Of a stretch of DNA of 64,000 nucleotides, positions 26,363-34,491 are shown one piece after another. Positions within the stretch are counted from its first letter, which is position 1, and each line of letters starts with the position of its first letter. Under the pieces are notes generated by a model. The model was not told the origin of the DNA. It worked only from the letters and a program-made list of their open reading frames with translations, and ran no database searches. The stretch covers positions 248,001-312,000 of the forward strand of contig JAGXFN010000006.1 of assembly GCA_024637195.1 (NCBI GenBank). The letters are read 5' to 3'. The position numbers and the translations under genes were made by a program. Source of the stretch: Arcobacter sp. (GTDB taxonomy: Bacteria > Campylobacterota > Campylobacteria > Campylobacterales > Sulfurimonadaceae).

Positions 26363-27574
26363 TTGCTAAACTTAGAATCTATCAAGAGGGCAGCCGAACG
26401 GATTAAACACGTTGTTGCCCGCACCCCCTTTGCCTACGCCCCGTTGTTAAGTTCAATAAGCGAAGCCGAGATTTTTATAAAAAAAGAGAACCTTCAGATC
26501 ACAGGAGCGTTTAAACTCCGCGGAGCATACAACAAGCTGGCCTCGCTAAGCCAAGCGCAAAGAGCCGAGGGTATTATTGCCGCTAGTGCAGGAAACCACG
26601 CCCAAGGAGTTGCATTTGCGGCCAAACATTTTGGCTCTAAAGCAGTGATCATTATGCCCGAGACAACTCCTCTGACCAAGATCAACGGTGTGAGTTCTTA
26701 TGGGGCTGAAGTTATCTTGGCCGGAGGAAACTATGATGAAGCCTATGCCTATGCCATAGCGTATGGACAAAAAAACAATCTTGTTTTTATTCATCCCTTT
26801 GAAGATGAGGAAGTGATGTCAGGGCAGGGAACGATAGCTTTGGAGATGCTCAGTGAAATAGATGATCTGGATGTCATTATCGTTCCTGTAGGCGGCGGCG
26901 GTCTTATCTCGGGTGTCGCAACAGCGGCAAAAGCACTTAAGCCCGAGATCAAGATCATTGGCGTGAGTGCGGCGGGAGCACCCGCTCTCAGGCTCTCTTT
27001 TGAACAAAAAAAGCCGATTGATACGGCGTCTGTGCGAACGATAGCTGACGGTATCGCTGTGCGTGATACATCGCCGGTCACCCTAAAACAGATCCTGCAG
27101 AGTGTGGATGAGATTGTCAGTGTTGATGACGAAGAGATCGCGAATGCGGTCTTGTTCTTGCTTGAGAAACAAAAGCTTGTTGTCGAAGGCGCCGGCGCGG
27201 TTGGCGTAGCGGCACTGATGCACACTAAAATTGCCGATATAAAAGGCAAAAAGGTCGGCGTGATACTCAGCGGAGGAAACATCGATGTGACGATGCTGTC
27301 CGTAATCATTGAAAAAGGTCTGCTCAAATCCCATCGCAAGATGAAACTTACAGTGACGTTAGTGGATAAACCCGGTTCATTGATGAAGTTGACCGAGCTT
27401 TTAAATAAGCTTTATGCCAACATCGTTCATATTGCGTACGATAGAACCTCCACAACACTGGATTATGGAGATGCCCATGTTACGATCCACCTTGAGACAA
27501 AGGGTGAGACCCATCAAAACGAGATTCGGTCGGTTCTGCTTGAACACGGCTATCTTAGCAGCGAGATGAAGTAG
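26363..27574 (+). CDS. ilvA: Threonine ammonia-lyase (threonine dehydratase)
   Basis: The 403-residue PLP enzyme has the Schiff-base lysine in TGAFKLRGAYNKL, ASAGNHAQGVA, the phosphate-binding glycine loop VPVGGGGLISG and SGGNIDV, plus a C-terminal ACT domain (about 325-403). It converts threonine to 2-oxobutyrate, the first step to isoleucine. The length and single ACT domain match the shorter type shared by IlvA and TdcB. The start is TTG at 26363 with AAGG upstream; no ATG is nearby. ilvB and ilvH follow within about 2 kb. Confidence 0.93.
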   Translation: MLNLESIKRAAERIKHVVARTPFAYAPLLSSISEAEIFIKKENLQITGAFKLRGAYNKLASLSQAQRAEGIIAASAGNHAQGVAFAAKHFGSKAVIIMPETTPLTKINGVSSYGAEVILAGGNYDEAYAYAIAYGQKNNLVFIHPFEDEEVMSGQGTIALEMLSEIDDLDVIIVPVGGGGLISGVATAAKALKPEIKIIGVSAAGAPALRLSFEQKKPIDTASVRTIADGIAVRDTSPVTLKQILQSVDEIVSVDDEEIANAVLFLLEKQKLVVEGAGAVGVAALMHTKIADIKGKKVGVILSGGNIDVTMLSVIIEKGLLKSHRKMKLTVTLVDKPGSLMKLTELLNKLYANIVHIAYDRTSTTLDYGDAHVTIHLETKGETHQNEIRSVLLEHGYLSSEMK

Positions 27575-27583
27575 GTAGGCGCC

Positions 27584-28492
27584 ATGATTTGCATTGACCT
27601 GGGTTCGAACTCTCTGCGGATGATCCAAATAGATTGTCAGACAAAAGAACCTGTCAAGACATATGAAAAGATCGTCAAAACAGCCGAACTCTTGCACAGT
27701 GAAGGCGTGATTTCGCCTGCTGCGCTTGAGCGGATACTACAGGGCTTTAAAGAGGCGGCAGAGATATTTGACTTCAAGCGTGAACCCTGTGTCGCTGTTA
27801 CTACCGAAGCGATGCGACGGGCTACAAATGCCGTCGAAGTAACGGAGCGTATCTACCAAGAGACCGGCGTGAAGTTCGAGATAATTTCAGCAGAAAAAGA
27901 AGCAGAACTTACGCTTTTTGCTGTAGAGCGCCGTTTGGAGAGTTTGGGTTTCAGGGGCGCGTTCTTGCTTGTTGATATCGGGGGCGGATCTACTGAGATC
28001 ATCTTCAAAAAAGGCCATCTGAGCGAATCAAAAAGCTTCCCCGTAGGAATAGTGACGATGGCCTCAAAATATCCCTCCAAAGAGCTGCTGCAAGCGAACC
28101 TTCCCAAAGAACTTACGGCGATAAAAGAGTATGTCCATGCGTATTATCTACGAGAGGGAAAGCCTGACTTTTACGTAGCAACAGCAGGAACACCGACAAC
28201 GATAGCAGGCTTTAAACAGGATATGGCTTATGAAAACTATGACGCAACACGTATCAACGGCTCCACGCTTAACTATTTTGACTGTACGAGAGCGCTTAAA
28301 GCTCTTATGGAGCTTAGTTTTGACGAACGCGCACGCTATGTCGGTGTGGGGCGCGAAGAACTGATCATTGCCGGAGTGTTGATCTATGCCTCCTTGTTTG
28401 AAGTCTTTGACTATGAAGTGTCTGTGATTATTGATGACGGTTTGCGTGAAGGTCTGGCCATCAAGGCGTGTAAAAAAGGACTTAAAGCTTAG
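27584..28492 (+). CDS. Ppx/GppA family exopolyphosphatase/pppGpp phosphohydrolase
   Basis: The 302-residue protein has the actin-like ATPase fold with phosphate loops IDLGSNSLRMI at the N-terminus and LLVDIGGGSTEIIF in the middle, and AGTPTTIAGF in the second half. Family members remove phosphate from polyphosphate or pppGpp. It is shorter than E. coli Ppx and lacks the C-terminal HD domain, as in many Campylobacterota. It lies ten bases after ilvA. Confidence 0.92.
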   Translation: MICIDLGSNSLRMIQIDCQTKEPVKTYEKIVKTAELLHSEGVISPAALERILQGFKEAAEIFDFKREPCVAVTTEAMRRATNAVEVTERIYQETGVKFEIISAEKEAELTLFAVERRLESLGFRGAFLLVDIGGGSTEIIFKKGHLSESKSFPVGIVTMASKYPSKELLQANLPKELTAIKEYVHAYYLREGKPDFYVATAGTPTTIAGFKQDMAYENYDATRINGSTLNYFDCTRALKALMELSFDERARYVGVGREELIIAGVLIYASLFEVFDYEVSVIIDDGLREGLAIKACKKGLKA

Positions 28493-28544
28493 CCAAGCCT
28501 GAGGCCTTTTTAATCCTCTTAACCTCTTTCGAATTTTATTTAAC

Positions 28545-28550
28545 TATAAT
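28545..28550 (+). promoter_or_regulatory. ilvB promoter -10 box
   Basis: TATAAT stands 30 bases before the chosen ilvB ATG in an AT-rich stretch. No attenuator peptide or T-box is seen in the short leader. Confidence 0.5.
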
Positions 28551-28579
28551 AGCAAGAATTTTTACAAATGGAGAGACAC

Positions 28580-30274
28580 ATGCAAATAAGCGGTGCTCAA
28601 ATGGTTATAGAGTCGTTGATCGCGGAAAATGTCGAGGTGGTCTTTGGCTACCCCGGCGGAGCGATCATGAATGTCTATGACGAAATTTATAAACAAAACG
28701 GTTTTCAGCATGTTCTTGCCCGTCATGAACAAGCAGCGATTCACGCAGCAGAAGGGTACTCAAAAGCAACCGGCAGAGTCGGCGTAGCGATGATCACTTC
28801 CGGCCCCGGATTCACCAATGCCGTCACCGGTCTTGCGGACGCCTATATGGACTCGATTCCTATGGTCGTTATCTCTGGACAGGTACCGATGAGTCTCATC
28901 GGTACGGATGCTTTCCAGGAGATTGATGCCGTAGGTATTTCTCGTCCCTGCACAAAGCATAACTATCTTGTTACGGACGCAAAAGATCTTCCCCGCGTCC
29001 TGAAAGAGGCCTTTTATATCGCGTCTACAGGACGTCCGGGGCCGGTGCATGTCGATATTCCTAAAGATGTCACGGCACAGATCGAAGAGTTTGTCTATCC
29101 GGAGACGATAGAGCTGGAGACGTACAAACCGACGGTCAAAGGCAATGCTCGCCAGATCAAAAAAGCAATCGATGCGATCGCAGAAGCCAGTCGTCCGATC
29201 TTCTATCTCGGCGGCGGAATCATCAATTCAAACGCGGCAGAAGAGGTCCGTGAACTTGTAAATATGACCAAGATTCCCTCTGTCGAGACCTTGATGGCCA
29301 GAGGAACGCTGGGTGCAGACAACGAGAACCTGATCTCAATGCTGGGGATGCACGGCTCATATGCGGCAAATATGAGTATGAGCGAAGCAGATCTAATGAT
29401 AGCGATCGGTGCGCGTTTTGATGACCGTGTAACAGGAAAGCTTTCTGAATTTGCCAAACATGCACGTATTATCCATATCGATATCGATCCGGCAAGTATC
29501 TCTAAGCTGGTCAATGCAGATTTTCCTATTGTCGGTGATGTCAAGAATGTTATCACAGAGATGATCCCTTTGGCCAAAGAGAGGATCGACAGCCAGAAAT
29601 ATGCCCAGTGGCGTGAAACAGTTGCCAATTTTGACAAGCTCCATCCTTTGTCCTACCAAGACAGTGACGAGGTTCTCAAACCGCAATGGGTCATAGAGCG
29701 TATCGGTCAGCTTCTTGGTGATGATGCCAATATCACCACCGATGTCGGCCAGCATCAGATGTGGGCCGCGCAGTTCTACCCGTTCAGCCGTCCCCGCCAA
29801 TGGGTGACTTCGGGCGGACTTGGAACGATGGGTTTTGGTTTTCCGGCTGCTATAGGCGTAAAACGCGGCTGCCCGGACAAGGTCAGCATCAACGTCACAG
29901 GCGATGGCTCTATCTTGATGAATATCCAGGAGTTGATGACTGCGGTCGAGTATAAACTCCCTGTTATCAACGTCATCTTGAACAACAACTACTTAGGTAT
30001 GGTTCGCCAGTGGCAGACAATGTTCTATGACAAGCGCCACTCCCAAACGGATCTCTCTATGCAGCCTGATTTTGTTATGCTCGCGCAGAGCTTCGGCGGT
30101 CTTGGCTATCGCGTCAAGACAAAAGAGGAGTTTGATGCGGCACTCAAAGATGCGGTAGAGAAAAATGTGGTCGCTTTGATCGATGTTACCGTTAATCGTT
30201 TGGAAAATGTATTGCCGATGGTGCCTTCAGGCGGATCGCTGTTTAATATGATGCTAGAGTACAAGGATAAATAA
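28580..30274 (+). CDS. ilvB: Acetolactate synthase, large (catalytic) subunit
   Basis: The 564-residue ThDP enzyme has VFGYPGGAIMNVYDE, the catalytic glutamate region HEQAAIHAAEGY, the FAD/central domain and the ThDP-binding GDGSILMNIQEL with NNNYLGMVRQWQ. It condenses pyruvate (or pyruvate and 2-oxobutyrate) in branched-chain amino-acid synthesis. I chose ATG at 28580, since GGAG lies six bases before it; ATG at 28568 adds four residues but has no ribosome site. It is coupled to ilvH by TAATG. Confidence 0.97.
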   Translation: MQISGAQMVIESLIAENVEVVFGYPGGAIMNVYDEIYKQNGFQHVLARHEQAAIHAAEGYSKATGRVGVAMITSGPGFTNAVTGLADAYMDSIPMVVISGQVPMSLIGTDAFQEIDAVGISRPCTKHNYLVTDAKDLPRVLKEAFYIASTGRPGPVHVDIPKDVTAQIEEFVYPETIELETYKPTVKGNARQIKKAIDAIAEASRPIFYLGGGIINSNAAEEVRELVNMTKIPSVETLMARGTLGADNENLISMLGMHGSYAANMSMSEADLMIAIGARFDDRVTGKLSEFAKHARIIHIDIDPASISKLVNADFPIVGDVKNVITEMIPLAKERIDSQKYAQWRETVANFDKLHPLSYQDSDEVLKPQWVIERIGQLLGDDANITTDVGQHQMWAAQFYPFSRPRQWVTSGGLGTMGFGFPAAIGVKRGCPDKVSINVTGDGSILMNIQELMTAVEYKLPVINVILNNNYLGMVRQWQTMFYDKRHSQTDLSMQPDFVMLAQSFGGLGYRVKTKEEFDAALKDAVEKNVVALIDVTVNRLENVLPMVPSGGSLFNMMLEYKDK

Positions 30275-30744
30275 TGCCAGAAGAGAGACGCGTAATTTCT
30301 GTAATCGTAATCAATGAGGCGAGTGTTCTGTCTCGTATTGCAGGCCTTTTTTCGGGCCGCGGCTATAACATAGACTCATTGACGGTTGCACCGATCCCTG
30401 AGTCAAAATACTCTCGTATCACGATTGTCACCCAGGGTTCAGTGCTTGTGATCGAGCAGATCATCAAACAGCTACACAAACTGATCCCTGTTTTGAAGGT
30501 CTATGAGCATGCCAATCTCGTCGAAAAAGAGATGGCCCTGGTCAAGTTCCCCGTCACTGAGTGTTTAAGTGATATCGCGGCACTCTGCGCGGCCTATAAC
30601 GGCAAGATTGTCAATGTCAGCGAAGATTTTATGATCTGTAATGTTGCGGATATCCCCCAGCGTGTAGACAATTTTTTAAAAGCGATCAAACGTTTCCATC
30701 CTAAAGAGATTGTGCGCAGCGGTGTTGTTGCGATGGAGATCTAA
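30274..30744 (+). CDS. ilvH: Acetolactate synthase, small (regulatory) subunit
   Basis: The 156-residue protein has an N-terminal ACT domain (VISVIVINEASVLSRIAGLFSGRGYNIDSL as separate motifs, then SRITIVTQG) and a C-terminal regulatory domain with VRSGVVAM near the end. It activates the catalytic subunit and gives valine feedback. It shares a base with both neighbours (TAATG at each junction), so ilvB, ilvH and lpxD are translated as one coupled unit. Confidence 0.97.
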   Translation: MPEERRVISVIVINEASVLSRIAGLFSGRGYNIDSLTVAPIPESKYSRITIVTQGSVLVIEQIIKQLHKLIPVLKVYEHANLVEKEMALVKFPVTECLSDIAALCAAYNGKIVNVSEDFMICNVADIPQRVDNFLKAIKRFHPKEIVRSGVVAMEI

Positions 30745-31700
30745 TGAAACTCTCTGCAATAGCGAAAGCCATCGGGCTTAGTTTTGAGGGAGAAGACCTG
30801 GAGATCAGTGGTATTCACACACTAAACGAAGCGATTGCCGGACAGATCACTTTTTTAGACAACCCAAAGTATATCCCAGATCTCGAGAAGACAAATGCAT
30901 CGGCCGTCTTGTGCGATCGTGCATCGGTCGCACAAGTACCAGTAGGCTGTATCGCCTTGGTGGATGAAGAACCTTACCTTAAGCTGGCCCTGGCCTCCAA
31001 GCTCTTTGCTCCTAAAGTGATCGAGACAGATGGCCCTGATGCCATCATAGGTGAGGGAAGTTTTGTTTCTGAAAAAGCCTTTGTCGGAACGGGTGCGGTG
31101 ATCGGAAAAAACGTGAAGATCCTGCCCGGAACTTTCATCGGCTGTTATGCCAAAATCGGTGACAACACGATCGTGCATGCGAATGTGACGGTTTATAGAG
31201 ACTGCGAGATCGGAAAAGAGTGTATTATCCACAGCGGAACAGTGATAGGCAGCGACGGCTTCGGATTTGCACATACTAAGCTAGGCGAGCATGTAAAGAT
31301 CTACCAAAATGGCAATGTCGTTGTCGAAGATGATGTGGAGATCGGCGCTAACTGTGCCATCGACAGGGCAGTTTTCGGAACTACCTACATCCGTAAGGGC
31401 TGCAAGATCGACAATCTTGTGCAGTTCGGTCACAACGTCGATATCGGCGAATATTCCATCCTCGTCGCACAATGCGGAATAGCCGGCTCCAGCAAGCTGG
31501 GCCGAAATGTTGTTATGGGCGGTCAAAGTGCAACGGCCGGACACCTTGAGATTGCTCCGTTTACGACCTTTGCCGCGCGCTCGGGCATTACAAATGATGT
31601 CAAGCAGAGCGGGAAGACCTATGGCGGTTTTCCTCTGATGGAACAGAGGCAGTGGTTGAAACTTCAAGCTAAATTGGCTAGACTGTTAAAATCAAAATAA
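30744..31700 (+). CDS. lpxD: UDP-3-O-acylglucosamine N-acyltransferase LpxD
   Basis: The 318-residue protein has an N-terminal uridine-binding domain, then a left-handed beta-helix of hexapeptide repeats (IGEGSFVSEKAFVGTGAVIG region, IGSDGFGFAH, IDNLVQFGHNVDIGE with the catalytic-type histidine) and a helical C-terminus (QRQWLKLQAKLARLLK). It adds the second acyl chain in lipid A synthesis. The pairing of ilvBH with lpxD is, as I recall, kept in C. jejuni. Confidence 0.96.
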   Translation: MKLSAIAKAIGLSFEGEDLEISGIHTLNEAIAGQITFLDNPKYIPDLEKTNASAVLCDRASVAQVPVGCIALVDEEPYLKLALASKLFAPKVIETDGPDAIIGEGSFVSEKAFVGTGAVIGKNVKILPGTFIGCYAKIGDNTIVHANVTVYRDCEIGKECIIHSGTVIGSDGFGFAHTKLGEHVKIYQNGNVVVEDDVEIGANCAIDRAVFGTTYIRKGCKIDNLVQFGHNVDIGEYSILVAQCGIAGSSKLGRNVVMGGQSATAGHLEIAPFTTFAARSGITNDVKQSGKTYGGFPLMEQRQWLKLQAKLARLLKSK

Positions 31701-31713
31701 ATAAGGATATTTA

Positions 31714-31917
31714 ATGAGCAAATCAATCGCCTTAGACGGCACAAAAAAAGGTGTTATCTCGGTTACTAAAATCACTGAACCTTACGGAACGGGAAGCGGA
31801 ACGGTAGTCAGTGTCGGTATTTCACTCTCAGGTGATGCTGAAAACCCTGAGTGGAAAGTACATCTTCCTCTGAACAACCTTAACGATGTTATCGCGGCAC
31901 TTCAAGAGCTCAAGTAA
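31714..31917 (+). CDS. Small protein of unknown function
   Basis: The 67-residue protein starts at ATG 31714, 13 bases after lpxD, with a weak AAGGA site. It has no signal peptide, membrane segment or cysteine. It looks beta-rich, with glycine/threonine/valine in the first half (GTGSGTVVSVGISL) and a short C-terminal helix (LNNLNDVIAALQELK). I recognise no family. Even base use and position at the end of a coupled operon, just before a terminator, support a real gene. Confidence 0.75.
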   Translation: MSKSIALDGTKKGVISVTKITEPYGTGSGTVVSVGISLSGDAENPEWKVHLPLNNLNDVIAALQELK

Positions 31918-31923
31918 GCTTTG

Positions 31924-31956
31924 GCATCCTCATGGATGCTAAACCATCCTCTTTTT
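31924..31956 (+). terminator. Terminator after the ilvBH-lpxD operon, with two alternative hairpins
   Basis: GCATCC (31924-31929) can pair with GGATGC (31934-31939). The same GGATG can instead pair with CATCC (31945-31949), which is followed by a T-rich run (31952-31956). The second pairing is terminator-like. Confidence 0.5.
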
Positions 31957-31996
31957 ATTGTAATCTATCTATATTTTAAAGCTCTTTTGATCTGGG

Positions 31997-32302
31997 CTAT
32001 GTTGTTAAAGAGAAGCTTAAAAGATCATGTGCTTTTGCGGAGAGATTTTCCATTTTGTGGACCTCCGGCAGTGCTGAAGAGGGCTGCAAACGTGCGGAAA
32101 TAAGATTTTTGATTGCTGTGTCAGAAAGATTTTGATCAAATATTTTGAAATAATTGTTTACCATGTTTTGTTCATGAAGATTATTTATATTTTTTTCTTG
32201 TGAAAATCCAATAGCATTTTCACTGGCTTTTGAATAGGTGACATGTATATTCTTAACCTGTTCGGAGTAGTTTGAAGCCAAGCTTTGAAAATTCAATTTC
32301 AT
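31997..32302 (-). CDS. Possible small protein, unknown
   Basis: The 101-residue frame starts MKLNFQSLASNYSEQVKN at ATG 32302 and fills most of a 500-base stretch otherwise empty of genes. It is polar and asparagine/glutamine/serine-rich, with no membrane segment, cysteine or known motif. A TTTTGTTATACT string about 32 bases upstream resembles the -10 region of two other promoters here. No good ribosome site is seen. It may be a lineage-specific gene or a chance frame. Confidence 0.5.
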   Translation of the reverse strand: MKLNFQSLASNYSEQVKNIHVTYSKASENAIGFSQEKNINNLHEQNMVNNYFKIFDQNLSDTAIKNLISARLQPSSALPEVHKMENLSAKAHDLLSFSLTT

Positions 32303-32420
32303 GATGAACTCTATTTGGAATAAATTTTGAATAAGTATAACAAAATTTATATAAAAAACAAATAAGAACAATACTCTTGCGGATAGAACGAGTTGCCCAT
32401 CACAAAAAAGGGCAAGCGGA

Positions 32421-33587
32421 TTAGTAGTTTTTGGCAACAAAGGCTTTGATGCGTGTTATTCCTTCTCGTATACTCTGCATGTCAGTAGCAAAACTAAATC
32501 TAAAATGGCCGTCAGTGCCAAAGCCCAGGCCGGGAACTACAGCAACCCCGGTCTCTTCCAAAAGCATTTTGGAAAACTTCAGTGAGTCGTTTTCGATCTT
32601 TTGGGTGTTGACAAAGAGATAAAAAGCGCCATCAGGCTTGACAACCGAAAGGCCGTCGATAGCATTAAATAGCTCGACAGCCTCGTCTCTGCGCGCGGCA
32701 AAGGCCTGGCGCATGCTCTCAATATCTGCGTCAGCTGAGCCGTCAAGACCTGTGATAGCAGCTTTTTGTGTTATCGAACAGATGTTTGAGGTACTTTGGC
32801 TTTGCAGTTTTTTCATCGCACTGATCAGTTCGGTGTCTTTAGCCGCAAGATAACCAAATCGCCATCCCGTCATCGCTACTGATTTACTCAGGCCGTTGAT
32901 CGTAATAGTGCGATTGAACATGTCTTCGCTGATTGCGGCTGCGGAGGTGAATTTACCGTCATACAGAAGTTTTTCATACATTTCGTCGCTTGCAACAAGA
33001 ATGTCCGTTCCCTTGAGTACATCGGCCAGAGCGGTCAGTTCATCTTTTGTATAAACGGATCCGGTCGGATTTGAAGGTGAGGTCAGCACAATCATCTTTG
33101 TCTTGGCCGAGATAGCCGATTTTAGCTGCTCAGGCGTGATCTTGTATCCGCTCGTATGATCTGTCTGTATCTCGACAACAACACCTCCGCAATATTTCAC
33201 AAGCTCGGGATAGGTAACCCAGTAAGGAGCAGGGATGATGACTTCATCGCCATCATTTATCGTTGTTTGGAAAAGGTTGAAAAGAGAGTGTTTTGCCCCA
33301 TTACTTACAATGATCTGATTTGGTGCATAGACCAAACCATTGTCACGTTTGAGCTTGTTGGCGATGGCCGTGCGAAGTTCGGGGATACCATCTACCGCTG
33401 TATACTTGGTAAAGCCTGCATTGATAGCGGCTATAGCGCTGTCTTTGATGACTTGAGGCGTGTCAAAATCAGGTTCGCCTGCTGAAAAGCTAAGGATGTC
33501 TTTTCCTTGAGCACGTAGTTCTTGAGCCAATGTTGAAACCGCAATCGTAATGGATTCAGAAAGAATATCGATTCTGTCAGAAAGCAT
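32421..33587 (-). CDS. aspC: Class I pyridoxal-phosphate aminotransferase (aspartate aminotransferase)
   Basis: The 388-residue fold-type I enzyme has FSAGEPDFDTPQVI, SNGAKHSLFNLF, APYWVTYPE, the PLP lysine in NGLSKSVAMTGWRFGY and the substrate-binding arginine near RFSFATD at the C-terminus. It fits the aspartate aminotransferase subgroup Ib. ATG at 33587 has AAGGG six bases upstream. A TATAAT box lies about 105 bases upstream. Confidence 0.93.
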   Translation of the reverse strand: MLSDRIDILSESITIAVSTLAQELRAQGKDILSFSAGEPDFDTPQVIKDSAIAAINAGFTKYTAVDGIPELRTAIANKLKRDNGLVYAPNQIIVSNGAKHSLFNLFQTTINDGDEVIIPAPYWVTYPELVKYCGGVVVEIQTDHTSGYKITPEQLKSAISAKTKMIVLTSPSNPTGSVYTKDELTALADVLKGTDILVASDEMYEKLLYDGKFTSAAAISEDMFNRTITINGLSKSVAMTGWRFGYLAAKDTELISAMKKLQSQSTSNICSITQKAAITGLDGSADADIESMRQAFAARRDEAVELFNAIDGLSVVKPDGAFYLFVNTQKIENDSLKFSKMLLEETGVAVVPGLGFGTDGHFRFSFATDMQSIREGITRIKAFVAKNY

Positions 33588-33691
33588 GCTTACCCTTGAA
33601 TGGAAGCCTTTTTGAGACCCTGTTTAGGACCCATAGGACTTCAAGAAATTTTAAGGAAATGCCCAGAGGAGGACATTTTTCTTGTTGTGAA

Positions 33692-33697
33692 ATTATA
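33692..33697 (-). promoter_or_regulatory. Candidate aspartate aminotransferase promoter -10
   Basis: TATAAT on the minus strand, about 105 bases before the ATG. The long leader has no structure I recognise, and no clear -35 box is seen. Confidence 0.4.
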
Positions 33698-33780
33698 GCT
33701 TGTTTTTTATGGGATTTTTGCATTTATAAACAAAAATCAAACGGTTTTCTTTGCATAAAATACTTATTAAGAAACCTTTT

Positions 33781-34482
33781 TTATGCCTTCATCGCTTTGA
33801 TGAATGATTCATATATATTTTCTAGTTCAAGGTCTTGATCCAAGATCTCTTTGTTTTCTTTTACAATAATATGCTCCAGTACAGCAACACGCTTCAGCAG
33901 GTAGTCAAATATCTCTTTGTTGATATCAGGAAGCTTGTTGTGGCTAAAAGGATCCTTGCAACGTCCTTTGTCAACAACACGCGCAGGTATACCGATGGCG
34001 GTTGAGTTGCTGGGGACCTCTTTGACAACGACGGAGTTTGCCCCGACTTTTGAGTACTCCCCGATGGTGATATTGCCAAGGACTTTGGCGCCCGCACCGA
34101 TTACTACCCCTTTTTTGATTGTAGGGTGGCGTTTGCCCGCAGTCAGATTGACTCCACCCAGGGTGACGCCTTGATAAATAAGTACGTCATCTTCTATGAT
34201 CGTCGTCTCGCCAATAACTACACCGGTCCCGTGGTCGATAAAAACCCGGTTTCCGATAGTCGCAGCAGGATGGATGTCGATATTGGTGATGATCTGGTTG
34301 AGTCCCATAAGCACACGTGCGGAACGTTTCCAGTTGGCTTTATAAAGACGGTTGGCAATGCGGTATGTAGCAACTGCCCACACGCCCGGGTAGTTGAAAA
34401 AAAGCTCAATTCGTGAGTGAATAGCAGGATCGTTCCTGTAAACATTTGAAAAATCTTCTTTGATCTCGGAAAAAAGCCCCAA
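33781..34482 (-). CDS. cysE: Serine O-acetyltransferase
   Basis: The 233-residue protein has an N-terminal helical region, then left-handed beta-helix repeats with the CysE signatures DIHPAATIGNRVFIDHGTGVVIGE (in parts), GVTLGGV, KRHPTIKKGVVIGAGAKVLG and VVVKEVPSNSTAIGIPA. It acetylates serine for cysteine synthesis. The start is TTG at 34482 with AAGGA about seven bases upstream, nine bases after the speA stop. The C-terminus is longer than in the shortest family members. Confidence 0.95.
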   Translation of the reverse strand: MGLFSEIKEDFSNVYRNDPAIHSRIELFFNYPGVWAVATYRIANRLYKANWKRSARVLMGLNQIITNIDIHPAATIGNRVFIDHGTGVVIGETTIIEDDVLIYQGVTLGGVNLTAGKRHPTIKKGVVIGAGAKVLGNITIGEYSKVGANSVVVKEVPSNSTAIGIPARVVDKGRCKDPFSHNKLPDINKEIFDYLLKRVAVLEHIIVKENKEILDQDLELENIYESFIKAMKA

Positions 34483-34491
34483 TAAAAATCC

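Noticed and set aside
28493-28579. Possible attenuator or T-box in front of ilvB.
   Set aside because: The gap is too short, with no leader peptide rich in branched-chain codons and no T-box core.
33588-33780. Short leader frame ahead of the aspartate aminotransferase.
   Set aside because: About eleven codons without a ribosome site and with no sign of a control function.
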